Assembly: GCA_033064195.1 (NCBI GenBank)
Contig: JARBJD010000048.1
Span: 272,994 to 336,993 of the forward strand
DNA length: 64,000 nt
Reading direction: 5' to 3'
Source of the DNA: Blattamonas nauphoetae
Lineage: Eukaryota > Preaxostyla > Oxymonadida
The position numbers and the translations under genes were made by a program. Positions 24,601-36,408 of the stretch are shown here, piece by piece. The first letter of the stretch is position 1. Each line of letters begins with the position of its first letter. Below the pieces are notes generated by a model. It searched no databases. It was not told the DNA's origin and saw only the letters and a program-made list of their open reading frames with translations.

Positions 24601-25778
24601 TCGAGAGGCTCGTCAGACTTCACATGCAAGGTCGCCCGTCGTCGCTCATTCATGTTATCTATATCCTTCGTGGTTCACCACAACAGTTCACTTCAACTCA
24701 GCTCCACCAATTCCTCATGCGAGGTCTTCACACTGTTGACTCACCAAGGGAGAATGAGGTTCAACAAGCATCGCTCTTGAATGGTATGACGAATGTGATG
24801 ACAGCTGATGAACGATTTGTGTACGAATGCCTCCCTCCACGCAAGGCCATCACAGAATGGATGCGAAACAGTGAATCAAACTGGTTTCGTCGTCCTTTCG
24901 GACCGATTGTTCCCTTATTCACGTTCGATGAATGGAGAGAACTCACTCAAATCGTGTCTCACAAGAGTTTCGATGATCAAAAAGAACATGTAAATTCTGT
25001 CAGCACAATCAGTTTAGAGATGGATGCTTTTCTTCTCACAACATTCGCTCTGCCTGCGACGTTCTACAATCCTCTGTGTCAACTCATAGCTCCCGACACT
25101 TGGAAAGCCTGTCGCCTGGAGGACACTCCGTTAGACAGAGTGATTGATAGCATCCACGACAACGTTGAACACCCTCTCCTCATTCTGGCCATGTGTCGCT
25201 CGTTCTTGTCGAAAGGTCTGTTTTCTTCTCATCTCAACGACTTCTCCATTCTCGTTCCCTTTTGCAGTTGATCTCTATGCTCTGTTTGGAAGTGAGTTCA
25301 TGATCCCGCTCCTTCGCCGCTCGTTTGGATCGTTCTCGCCAGTTGTGAACACGGCAGCTCTGATGTTTGTGCGAAGAGTGGTTGATCTTAGAAGTGTTGA
25401 GTTGAATCTGGCACTGGTGTCACTTTCTGTGTTTTCGATGGTGGTTCGTGCTGTGGAAGGGTCGTCGTATTTGGAGGACTACATGAACGGGACTTACATC
25501 CTTTCGGAGTTATTGAGGACCGTTTCGTGAATTGAATCATTTTCTGTTTCTTCTAAGCACTTTTCTTCACGATTTCATTGATCTTGTTAAGGCAACGTTG
25601 TACAGACTCTTTCAGAGACCCACTCATTGATTGAACAAACAAAGATTCTTCCGGTGTTTTGAGACATGAAATAGGTGAGTTTCCTCTCGGAACCTAGAAA
25701 CTATTTTTGTTAATTTTTCATGTTGGGTTCCTGATCGTTTGAACTCGTCATTTGTGAATCTTAATCGTCGTTCTTGTT

Positions 25779-28700
25779 ATGCCCCCGAAAGCATCAACCT
25801 TGTGCAATCTCCATAGTGTCTCCCTTCCTGATGAGTTTCCCCCACAGTCTTCACAGCCTTCATTTACGATAAGTCCTCTTTACACACCTGTGCCTCCTCA
25901 TGCAATCTCCCGTCAACCCACGACTCTGTTGTATCAACAGAGCCATTCGTTGAGGAATGATCCACATTCATCTCAATCGTATTCCACAACCCCATCGAAC
26001 ACCGACATCGAGAATGAGACGATATCACCCCTTATACCAGATGTTCCTGAATCATCTGCACAGAAAATCAAAACTCTCGAATCAGAAGTTGCGAAACTTC
26101 AAGAAGAGATCACGAAAATGAAATTGGAGAGCCCTCCTCTGAACACGCCTCGACGACGAAGACCCCAAACGCCTAATCGACAACATCGATCTCGCCCGCG
26201 ATGTGAAACCGAGCAAAGAAGCTGTCTCAAATCGTTTGTTGCTAATAAGTCAGAAAAAAGCCGGAGAGAGTCAGATGGACGACCTTTCGATGATTCTTTG
26301 TCTTTTCGAGCGTCTCTTGGAACTTTCTTGGGGGTGGACGAGCGATGTGTTCGAATCTGCCAGAACAATCGAGAGATCGCCACAGATCCTCTCTCAAATC
26401 GCGTTTTCAACAGTCTCGAAAGATCGCCTGTGGAGATTTCGCTTCGCTCGCCTTATGTGCATGTTACGCTCGTTTCTCAGAACCCGGTGCGTGAATGCAT
26501 CCAATTTGGGCGTTTTGAAACACTTGGCTCTCTGAAGAAAAAAGCAGCCGAAATTTATGAAACAGATGTGCGTTGCATCAAATTTGTGAGACTTTTGGAA
26601 CCGTCCACTCACTTCAACGGGAGGACCGATCTCGATCCTCCCCCTCCTGTCTCTCCAGACACTGCCGAACGAATGAAGTCAATCGCACTCTCGGATGATG
26701 TTGAACTTGACCAGCTCGCAACTGACCACCGACTTGTCTTACTGACTGACATTTCGCCTTTCGTGATTGAAGTGACACTCCGGACGAACAACAAGTCGAC
26801 AGCGATGGAAATGAACAGATTCGAGAAGATGGAAGCTCTGCTCGCGCCTGCTACTACTCTGTACAAAACGGGCAAGGATGAGGTGACGTTGTGGTGCTGC
26901 GGGGTTCGCGTGAATCCTTCGCTCGCTTTGAACATCCTCTCCGCCCACTTCTCTCTCCTTCCACAACACATCCTCACCGAGCCTGACGAAAACTGCGATC
27001 CGCGTCAGAAATCGCGTGCGTTCTGGCTGCCTGAAGCTCCAGTGAGGATCACGCTGGATGTGATGGGAAGAGACTACGGAGTCAGAGTTGTGGTTGTGTG
27101 TGGAGACGTGAAGAAAGAGTTTGAGAGAGTAAGCAGCAGAACGAGTGGATTGGAGTTGAAGAAGATGGTTGGAGACTGGCAGTAGGTGGATTGGCATCGA
27201 GTCCGACTTTGGAAGGATGAACAGAACGAGGAAGGTGGAACGACTGAAACAGGACAGCTGAACAAGAAGAAGGAAGGGACACGTGAAGGAGGATCTCTCA
27301 CTCAACGATCGAAGCGGACAAGGCAGTTCATGAGTGAGGCAGGGAGAGTTCGGAACATGACACGGACCTTGAGTCTGACCCTTCACCGCCGAGTTGCGCC
27401 TGCCTCGATGAGAATCGTTGCTCGGACAGAAACGACGAAGCACTGGTTGAACGTGGAGAGTTGGGAACGGATTGGAAGAGTTCGGAAAGAGATTGGTGGT
27501 GTGATGGGGAGGGAAGGAGCTGAATTGAGTCTGTTTTTGGGAGAGAAGGAGCTGCGAGACTGGGAAGTTGTGAGTGGACTGACAGACGAGTCAGAGATGG
27601 AGATTTCAGTTGTGGATTGGCCAGGAATGGTGTTGGTTAGAGTGCGAGTGAATGGGAAGGAGGAAGAGCATTCGATGTGTGCCTCGGCCACTCTCCGCTC
27701 GCTCTCTCGCCGCGTGATGTTATCGAACCGTCACTTCTCCCCGTCATCGCTGACATTCACCCACAACGACACACCCCTCCCCCTCTCCACTCGCCTCATC
27801 TCGCTCGGCTTTTCCCCCTCTCTCGTCGCCACTCTTCAACAAAACCCTGCCCAGTCCCGCAAAACTCCAATCGCACCATGGTCTCCCATCAAAACCACGA
27901 TCTGTGGATTCAGGATGGATGTGGACACCGTCACCAAAGACTCCAGAATCCCATTGAAGAAGTTCAAAGGATCAGTCGATTTCACTGATTTCGATCTCGT
28001 CAACATCAAAACAGGCTCTCTTCTTCCCTTCACTCTGATTCCAGACGACGGGAACCTCAAAATCGAACTCTCCACACCTCTGACGTCTTCTGATTTGGTG
28101 GGCTGCACTCTCAAATTGCGCCTCGAACCAAAATCGGACTTTGTGGTTGTCCGCCTGACACTCGACGAGCGACCGATCGAAGTGTTGCACATCACCCTTC
28201 CTCGAACATCGCTGTCGTCGCTGTCTGCACTTCGGAATGCGTTGGAAGGCGCTGTTGTTGATCTTGTTCGACGGACGTTTCTGAAAGAGAGCCACATGAC
28301 CAGGTTTGCACGTGATTTCAGCCTCCCTCCGCTGCACTTCAACTCTGCCCTCCTCACTGAGGACGCCCTCTCCTCTCTCCTTCCCTCGACCCACATCGAC
28401 CTCACCTGCTCCTGTTTTCCCGACTGCTGTTTCGTCATCTCAGAAGACTTCCCCAACGCGCCTCCTCTCGTCTTCCCATCGTTCGTCAAATGTGGATACC
28501 TTCCGATGAACATGAGCGTTTCGCCGTTCACAATGGTCAGGACTTCATGGACCAGTTTAAAAGTTATGTTTGTGAACGGACAGATTGTCACTTCAAATCG
28601 AAAAGACCCGCTAATCGCTCTTCCCGGTGCTCCTTTCCTGTCAGTCTCCTCATCCGCCCCATCCGCATCGGTTGATGTCGACACAGTCTCAGTGTCAGGG

Positions 28701-30767
28701 TCGAAAAAGATGAAACAGATGCAATTCGACAATTTTGACCATCTGCACTGGCTGATTTGGGAGGTCAGGAAAAACGACGCTCCGTTCCTGCCTCTCGACA
28801 GATATCAAACTGGCGACGAGGTCTTCCGATTTGTCGACTCACTCGAGATGCTTCGTGGAAGAGACATGGATTTTGGATGGAAGGGGATCAACACTGTCTC
28901 GCTCAGGGCAGTTGTGAATTCGCAGATTTGTGTTCATTTTGTGGATTCGGATGGAGTTCGTCGACAACACATCGCCAAAGTTGGAAGAGAACCGTGTCTC
29001 GAGCGAGATCTGACTCGTCTTGTGGAGAAAAGAGGCACCTTTCGCATTTTGAACGATTGTGAGTGGAGTGAGAGCGAAGGCGAGGAAGGAGGCGACGAGA
29101 GAGACAGCGAGTGGTCGAGCGAGGAAGTGGAAGACGATGAAGACACCGACACTCCGACCCTCTTCGACCTGAAACCAGAATACCCTCTTTCTGATTCGTC
29201 ACTGATCGAACAAACTGTGATGCCGGAATTCGGAGTCAGTTCGACCGATCCTGACGAGTCAACGGAAACAAGACAGACGCGTGCTCCGAGGCGTCGGAAG
29301 GTTCGTCGGAGAATGGCTGTTCGATCGAACAGATCGCGAAATGTGTCACTTGCTCCGAAATATCCTCTTTTGCCTGACGAGACGAGAGTTGTGATGGATT
29401 TGGTGAAGGTGAGAGAGGTGTTTCGAGTTCAGGGAGCGATGAACAAAACTGTCGAGCGGGTGTCTGTCGAAACAAAACGAGATTTTCGCTGGCGTCGTGA
29501 ATATACACCTGACGCGTTCAGCCGTTCTCTCTCGCTATTCCTCTCGATTCCGTTGTGTGTGATGGACGTGAAAGGACAGAAGATGCGAAGGAAAGGCCTG
29601 ACCCAGTTTGAGTCCACACGTGTCGAATCAGTGGAAGTTGTGACCGACGTGGAAGTGCGATCGGAGATTGTTGAAGTGTCTGTGACGGTTGTGTCGGGGC
29701 TGATGGAGTGTTCCAAGATGGAAGGGACTCTGAGGGAAGACCACTTCTCGTTCTCTCTCCCTCTCTCCTCGTCGTTCCTCTCGCTCGAACGGCTTCTTCG
29801 CGAACAACTCCCCCAACTCGGAAATGTGTGTTGGTTCGCAGATGGTCGCCTTCCTTCAACTCCACCAATCGATTCGAACATGCATCCTGAACCATCGCAA
29901 TCACCACTCCTCTCTCGCCATCCACCTCTTCCTTTCGAGACTGTCATTGCTCGTTTCACTTTTGTGCGGAATCCTCAAGAATCGATCCATTCGCAGGAGG
30001 ACTTCCCATCGCTCCCGATCAGACTGACCGCAGTGGAGTCGCTCTTGCCGGATTGTCCGACAACACTTGTCTCGATCGATGGAGTTCGAACAGCGTTTGT
30101 GGCGCAGACAAACTCGACCAGCCCTCTCGCTCTTGTTTGGCCTCCAACAGACGCATTCACAGTTGACCGTTCTCTTCCTCCCGACTCTCTCCATCCCTCT
30201 CCGCCGTTCCCTCCGCATTCTCTCCTCTCGTTGTCTTTCATCTCACACAATCCCTTTTTGTCCGAAGAGGAGGACTTGTCGCTTGTGTCCCTCTTCAGCA
30301 CCCCGCCCGACCCGCTCGACGTCAGCTCAGTCTGTTTGCCGTTGAATCTGCGTCGAGTGAAGAGTGAACAACACAACATTCTGTCATCCGAAAGAGAAAG
30401 AGAAGAGAAAGCGAGACAACTGAAACAAGGAATCTTTGATTCGTGTCTGGCTGATCTCACGTCCTGTCTCTCGCCAAGCACAGCCTCCCCCAACTCTCGA
30501 CCTGACGAATCCACGACCCCTCTCCGATTGTGGATTGAGACGCCGATGCGACGAGTGATGGGTCTGTTTGGTGGCTCGGCGACTGTGCACGACGTGCTGT
30601 TCTTCGTTGGGAGTCTGCATTGTGTGTGTGCGCCTCTGTCGTTCCACACACACGCTCTGTTTGCGGGAGACGAGAAGTTGGATGGACTTGTGACAGTTTC
30701 TGAGATTGTGCACGCTTTTGGGTCAGTCGTGTCACTCCAAACGATTGTGAGAGATGGCTGCACTTGA
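25779..30767 (+). pseudogene. UBLX1: multi-ubiquitin-like-domain protein with one in-frame TAG
   Basis: The frame from the ATG at 25779 encodes 468 residues, meets TAG at 27183-27185, and continues open for 1,193 more residues to TGA at 30765. The intact paralog UBLX2 has CAG (Gln) at the same place, in the phrase GDWQ-Q-VDWRRVRLWKDE, so this copy differs by one C-to-T change. The N-terminus is Pro/Ser-rich, followed by a short coiled coil (about residues 90-115). Several beta-grasp-like segments follow (see UBLX2). Overall identity to UBLX2 is roughly 95%, apart from two diverged blocks at about 28020-28075 and 28480-28600. The product is probably truncated, unless the stop is read through or reassigned. 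The last 14 bases overlap the first exon of HELX-B. Confidence 0.75.
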
Positions 30768-33700
30768 ACGGTATGTATTGGAAATTGACATCAAATTGAA
30801 TGGACATACAGTCGCTCTTCCTTCATTATTTTGCACTTCTTATTCTTTTATTCAGATTCTTTTTCCCAAACCTGTTTATTTAAAATCAAAAAAAATAAAA
30901 ATAGTTTTTTTACGAAAATAGTTTCAACCCGTATCTTGCTGTGACGTCTCAGGTTTACCAGACCAGGAACATGTCCAGATTCATTTAACTTGATCTAACC
31001 ATGATTCAAGTTTCAGGTTGGGAGTTCTCGTTCCTGGAGTTTTCGACGAACCTGAACACATCTCGTCCCTCATTTTTTCGGTGAGCCAGCTGTATTCCCA
31101 TTTTTATCTTCTCTCTCAATTCATCCACGCCATACCAGATAAACTTGAAAGAAACAACAATAACATTCGGGATGAACACGACGAACTTGTCATTAACGCC
31201 TGAACAGTACGCTGAATTGGAGAATGAATTACATGACAGGCTTACAAATTCTTGTGCCGAACGAATCACTCGTCGATTCTTCGTCGCTGACGTTTCTTTA
31301 ATCGATCCAGTTTTGCACAATCTACAGAATATTGATTGTGTTTATACATTTGGTGAAGATATTGTGGTGAACAAATCAGCGGGATGGATTGAATTCACGT
31401 CGCAGATTCCCCTCCTCTCTTTCGATTGCTTGTTTGGGCTCGACGCTTATGATCCTATTCCAAAAGTGGTGTGCATCCCTCGCTGTTGTAACTGTCTGCA
31501 GCATTTCATGTCGATGTATCTCGGTTTGTGCTCAGCAATCCAAACGCTCCACATTTATCGTGTTCCGCATGTGACCTTGTCAGAGGAGAATATCTTCTTT
31601 GATCTTGCCTCCATCGCACATCTATGTTTGTTTGATTCGTTTTTATTCTTTTCAGTGCCGGTGAGCTACTCGTTATTTCACAAACGTTGCACTTATGAAC
31701 AATCGTGTGTTTTTCCTCTGCATCTCAATTTATTCAGATGTACTCTGAAGGATGACCTCTTGTCAGCCACATCCATCTTTTCTCGACTTTCCGACCAACT
31801 CTTCGACACCGACAATGCTCCTCGTGGGACAACCCCGAGTCGCCTGCTCGACGATTTCGATCATCCAGATAATTGGATCGATTTTGAAGCATATTTGCGT
31901 GACATTATTTCCGGAACAATTGACCCCGTTTGCCTTTTCATTTTGTTGAAATTTGCAGGTCTTGTCGCCACCTGAAACACAGCCTTTCTTTTCAAATGCA
32001 TTTGGTGGTCTAGCTCGGCTTTCAGTCGCATCGTCGTTCTTCAAAGATATCTTAGCGAAGCAAATCGGGAACGCATCGCCAGAGACAGAAAAGATCGTCA
32101 GCAAAATTATCGGGGTGGCGGGAAAAACTTGGGCGGGCTCTTAGTCGATTCTGGCACTATTTAGCTTAATTTTCACTTCATACAGTGCCTCTACATGTTT
32201 CCTATTTTCAAAAAACACCAAGTAAAAAAATCATAGTGTCCTGACCAGAGAGAACAGCGAGGTGAAAGATCAGATCTGAACGACTATGACTCTTTTTCTC
32301 AACAAAATGGAAAATTTCAGACATTTAGACTAATTTACACTCATTTCAGAAGAATACATGCTCGACATTATTTCCGGAACAATTGACCCCGTTTGCCTTT
32401 TCATTTGGATGAAATTTGCAGGTCTTGTCGCCACCAGAAACACAGCCTTTCTTTTCAAAAGCTCGCGTCCTTCTCGACCTCTATTCTGTTGACTCGTTCT
32501 TCTTCAAAGATATCTTTGTGAAGCAGGCCGGGAACACATCACCAGAGACAGAACAAAATGACAATAACAAATCGGATGCCGAGCCGTCGTGGAGTTGGGA
32601 GGGGATTTCTTTTGAAGTGGAATCGCTCCAAACCATTCTTCCTGATTCCGACACTTCCACACTCCGGTCATACACACCTCCTAGCCAGACATCACTCACT
32701 TCAGATCGCATCTCAACCGCACTCACCCAATCCTCGGATGTCACTCTGGATCTCGAACTCAAACCGGAAAGTGATGCGCCTATCGACCGTTCTCGACTTC
32801 TCCATCTCAAACTCTCTCGGCTTGCTCCGCGTCCGGACCCACTTCATCAGAAGAAACATCATCCTCTGAACCCAAAACCACTTCATCTGATACACAACTT
32901 TTCCCTTCCGACAACCAATCAACCCACAGTTCTCACAAACGAGCTCCCTGAAGATGCTTTCTTGTTTGACTTTCATTTTCTTTTTCACATTATCTTTTCT
33001 TCCAGCCAAGCTGATGAGGATGTGCTGACAGCATTGTCAAACGCAGTCTTCACAATCGAGCAAACAAAATCCTGCCAATGCATCCCGCTCAGCGAGACTC
33101 TCTTCACACACCTCGCTCACCTTCTCGATTCCCAGCATCCCAAAATCCGTTCCCTCGCTCTCAAACTTGTATCGCATCTCTTCTCTTCGCCATCCCACAA
33201 ATCACTCCTTCTGAAACACACACTCGGAGCGATCGACACCTCGGCCGCTGAAATGTCGTCAGAAGTTACATACTTCATCAACACCTCCATCACTGATCAA
33301 CTCGTCACGGATACCCCGACAAGTGAATCTTCTCTCTTAGTTGACAATGTCAAGAGTCTGTATACTCCCTTCTGGACGTCCGAACAATCTGAACAGTTCG
33401 AGAAAGGAATGAAAATGACTGATTTCATGACGCGAGAACTCAACTCACAACTTCTGAAGATTGACACTCTCGTTTCGCAAGGAAACAATGATTTCCCAAA
33501 GCTTGACACAGGATTTCAACCAGATTCACCTCTTCGACAAAATCTTCAGAAACAAGTTCAACCGATTCCAACAATACACGCAATACATCTTTATCCATCG
33601 TTTTTCAAACACTCTATCTTCTTGCCTCTACCACTCTCTCTTCGCTTAACAGTGTTTTACATCTTCCTGATGTCTGCCGTAGCTCATGGAACTCCCCTTC

Positions 33701-36243
33701 CTCCCGTTCTGGTTGAGTACTATCTGGAGGAAGCGAGTCCCTTTAACGAAGGCCTTGTTGCAACTCTCGTACTTATGGCTCTCGCTGACCCTCACCATCC
33801 TTTCCCCTCAAAGTTCCCGATCGATGTGCTGATCGAGAGACTCGCTAGACTCCACATACAAGGTCCCCAATCTTGTCTCACTTATCTAATGGCTTTCTTG
33901 CCTCACTCCATTCGGATTCCTTCATTAACTTGGATCCATCAATTTATCATGCGAGGTCTTCACTTCATCCACACGCCTGGTGAGGAGGTGGTTTCTTGCA
34001 TGATATTATTCGGTTATGCTGATGAATGGTTGACAGCCGATGAACGAATCGTGTACGATCGCCTCCCTCCACGAAAGGCCATCACAGGATGGCTCCGAAA
34101 CGGTGGCCCAACATTCAAGGATTATCAATACCAGATTCTTCGATTGTTCACGTTCGATGAATGGGGAGAACTCCTTCAATTCGTGTCTCGAAAGAGCTTC
34201 GATGAACAAATTGAACGTTTTAATCCTGTCGGCAACATCAGTTTAGAGATGGATGTTTTCCTTCTCACAACATTCGCTCTGCCTGCGACGTTCTACAATC
34301 CAGTGCGCCAGCTCATCGCTCCTGCCATCTGGGATGCCAATGATTTGGACGACAATCCGTTGGACAGAGTGGTTATTTACACCCACCTCAACATTGAACA
34401 CCCTCTCCTCATTCTGGCCATGTGTCGCTCGTTCTTGTCGAAAGGTCTGTTTTCATCTCTTCTCACCGACTTCTCCATTCTCGTTCCCTTTTGCAGATGA
34501 TCTCTTTGCTCTGTTTGGAAGTGAGTTCATCGTCCCGCTCCTTCGCCGCTCGTTTGGATCGTTCTTGCCAGTTGTGAACACAGCAGCTCTGATGTTTGTG
34601 CGAAGAGTGGTGGATCTGAGAAGTGTTGAGTTGAATCTGGCACTGGTGTCACTTTCTGTGTTTGAGATGGTGGTTCGTGCTGTGGAAGGGTCGTCGTATT
34701 TGGAGGACTACATGAACGGAACTCACATCCTTTCGGAGTTATTGAGGACTGTTGCCGGAACAATTAACCCAGTTTCTTTTTTTTGTTTGATCAAATGCCC
34801 AGATCGCATCACCACCCGAAACACAGCCTTTCTTCTTCAATCGTAATCACCTTCTCAAACGCCTTCTTATCGAATCAACACTATTTGAACGTTTTGTTGT
34901 GAAACAGGACAATGAACCAGTCTCGGAAGACAAACCACAACTTGTTCCAAAGGCACCGAAAAAAGATGTGCCCTCTTTTCGAAACACGGTGAAGAAAGCC
35001 ACTCGTCATGTCCTTCCAGTTCTCTCCCGAATGCATGCTCAGCCTTCTTTCTTCAAGCTTAGCCCCCCAATGTCTTTCACACCACGTCTTCGATTTCAAA
35101 CCTTTCTGACGACACTTCATGCTGCCACAGTGCATGGAATTGCCCTCCCTCAAGTGATGATCGATTATTATTTGGAGGAAGCAGGGAACTTCGATGAATT
35201 GATCTCAGCAGATGTTATCCATCTGGCTCTCCCTGAGCCTCACAACCTCTTCTTCTCAACGTTCCCGATCGATGTGATGATTGAGAGGCTCGCCAGACTT
35301 CACATGCAAGGTCGCCCGTCGTCGCTCATTCATGTTATCTATCTCCTTCGTCACTCGACACAGCTGTTCTCTTCTCGTCACTCGACACAAAAGTTCACTT
35401 CAACTCGACTCCATCCATTTCTCATGCGAGATCTTCACGTCATCCACATACCAGGTGAGGATGAGATTGAGGAACCATCACTCTTCGACTGTGTTGATGA
35501 TGTGATGACAGATGATGAACGCTTCGTATGCGAATGTCTCCCTCCACGCAAGGCCATCACAGAATTACTGCAAGACGGTTGTTCAAACTGGTTTCGTCGT
35601 CCATTAGGACCGATTGTTCCCTTGTTCACGTTCGATGAATGGAGAGAACTCAATCTTTTTTTATGTGGAAGGAAGTTCGATAAACAAATTGAACATTTTG
35701 ATCCTTACAGCCCCATCTCTCTGGAGATGGATGTTTTCCTTCTCACAACATTCGCTCTGCCTGCGACGTTCTACAATCCTCTGTGTCAGCTCATCGCTCC
35801 TGCCATCTGGAAAGCCTGTCGCCTGGATGACACTCCGTTGGACATTGTGATTGATTGCATCGACAACAACTCTGAACACCCTCTCCTCATCCTGGCCATG
35901 TGTCGCTCGTTCTTGTCGAAAGGTCTGTTTTCTTCTCATCTCCCTTTCTTCTCCATTCTCGTTCCCTTTTGCAGATGATCTCTTTGCTCTGCTTGGAAGT
36001 GAGTTCATCGTCCCGCTCCTTCGCCGCTCGTTTGGATCGTTCTCGCCAGTTGTGAACACAGCAGCTCTGATGTTTGTGCGAAGAGTGGTGGATCTGAGAA
36101 GTGTTGAGTTGAACGTGGCACTGCTGTCCCTTTCTGTGTTTGAGATGGTGGTTCGTGCTGTGGAAGGGTCGTCGTATTTGGAGGACTACATGAACGGGAC
36201 TTACATCCTTTCGGAGTTGTTGGAAACCGTCTCAGGGCATTGA
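30754..36243 (+). CDS. HELX-B: multi-exon helical protein with internally duplicated modules
   Basis: Exon 1 (30754-30770, encoding MAALE plus two bases) starts inside the end of UBLX1. Intron 1 is 30771-31016, exon 2 is 31017-31080 and intron 2 is 31081-31138. Exon 3 runs 31139-31625, and tiny introns follow at 31626-31655, 31705-31737 and 31928-31958 (30, 33 and 31 nt). All joins keep phase, giving a start MAALERLGVLVPGVFDEPE. The exon after 31958 diverges and stops near 32144. After about 200 bases a second entry point at about 32348, behind a TTTCAG acceptor, restarts with EYMLDIISGTIDP and VLSPPETQPFF. That module reaches SELLRTV near 34750 and passes through AGTINP and a 31-nt intron into another module (IASPPETQPFF) ending at TGA 36241. 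The protein is helical, ARM-like in the LSETLFTHLAHLLDSQHPKIR region, and has no domain I recognise. The break near 32144 may be a splice variant or damage. Confidence 0.65.
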
Positions 36244-36408
36244 GTCATCTTCTGTTTCTTCTACGCACTTTTCGTCACGATTTCTTTGATCTTGTGAAGG
36301 CAACGTTTCTCGAAATTAGGGATTTCAAAAATATACGATAAGAAAGTCATTACGTCAAAACTTAACTAAAATCATGAAGAAAAGTGCTTAGAAGAAACAG
36401 AAAATGAC

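Larger units (their letters stand above)
15371..25530 (+). pseudogene. HELX-A: 5'-truncated, transposon-interrupted copy of the HELX helical protein gene
   Basis: Homology to the other HELX copies begins inside their intron 1 (GATCTAACCATGATTCAAG at about 15372), so the first exon and the UBLX neighbour are missing. The exon 2 splice acceptor, CAG in the other copies, reads CAC here. Exons 2-3 occupy 15391-16056. A composite element then splits the gene to 20380, a second element occupies 20610-21621, and the gene resumes with the 31-nt intron 21645-21675 and the exon opening VLSPPETQPFF. The C-terminal module ending SELLQTV (about 24015) is followed in phase by a second, diverged copy of the same module. 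That copy is entered through another intron of about 31 nt near 24040-24070 and ends at a TGA at 25528. The two modules are about 45-50% alike in the middle and near-identical at their ends. The 21.6-25.5 kb part keeps open frames and could still be expressed. Function is unknown. Confidence 0.75.
25598..36310 (+). repeat. Left arm of a giant inverted repeat (UBLX1 + HELX-B)
   Basis: Carries UBLX and HELX in the same order and orientation as the reverse complement of 36367-45045. The outer edge is near 25598 (CAGACTCTTTCAGAGACCCA), which matches the reverse complement near 45045. The inner edge is near 36310 (GTGAAGGCAACG). It is longer than its partner because HELX-B contains duplicated modules. 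Confidence 0.85.

Noticed and set aside
27183-27185. Genome-wide reassignment of TAG to Gln
   Set aside because: The phosphoglycerate mutase and the lipase end at TAG exactly where their families end, and I found only one TAG at a conserved Gln.
36311-36366. Palindrome centre as a foldback assembly artefact
   Set aside because: The arms differ in sequence and in module content, and the spacer is unique. A foldback artefact would be near-identical and would not carry different gene structures.
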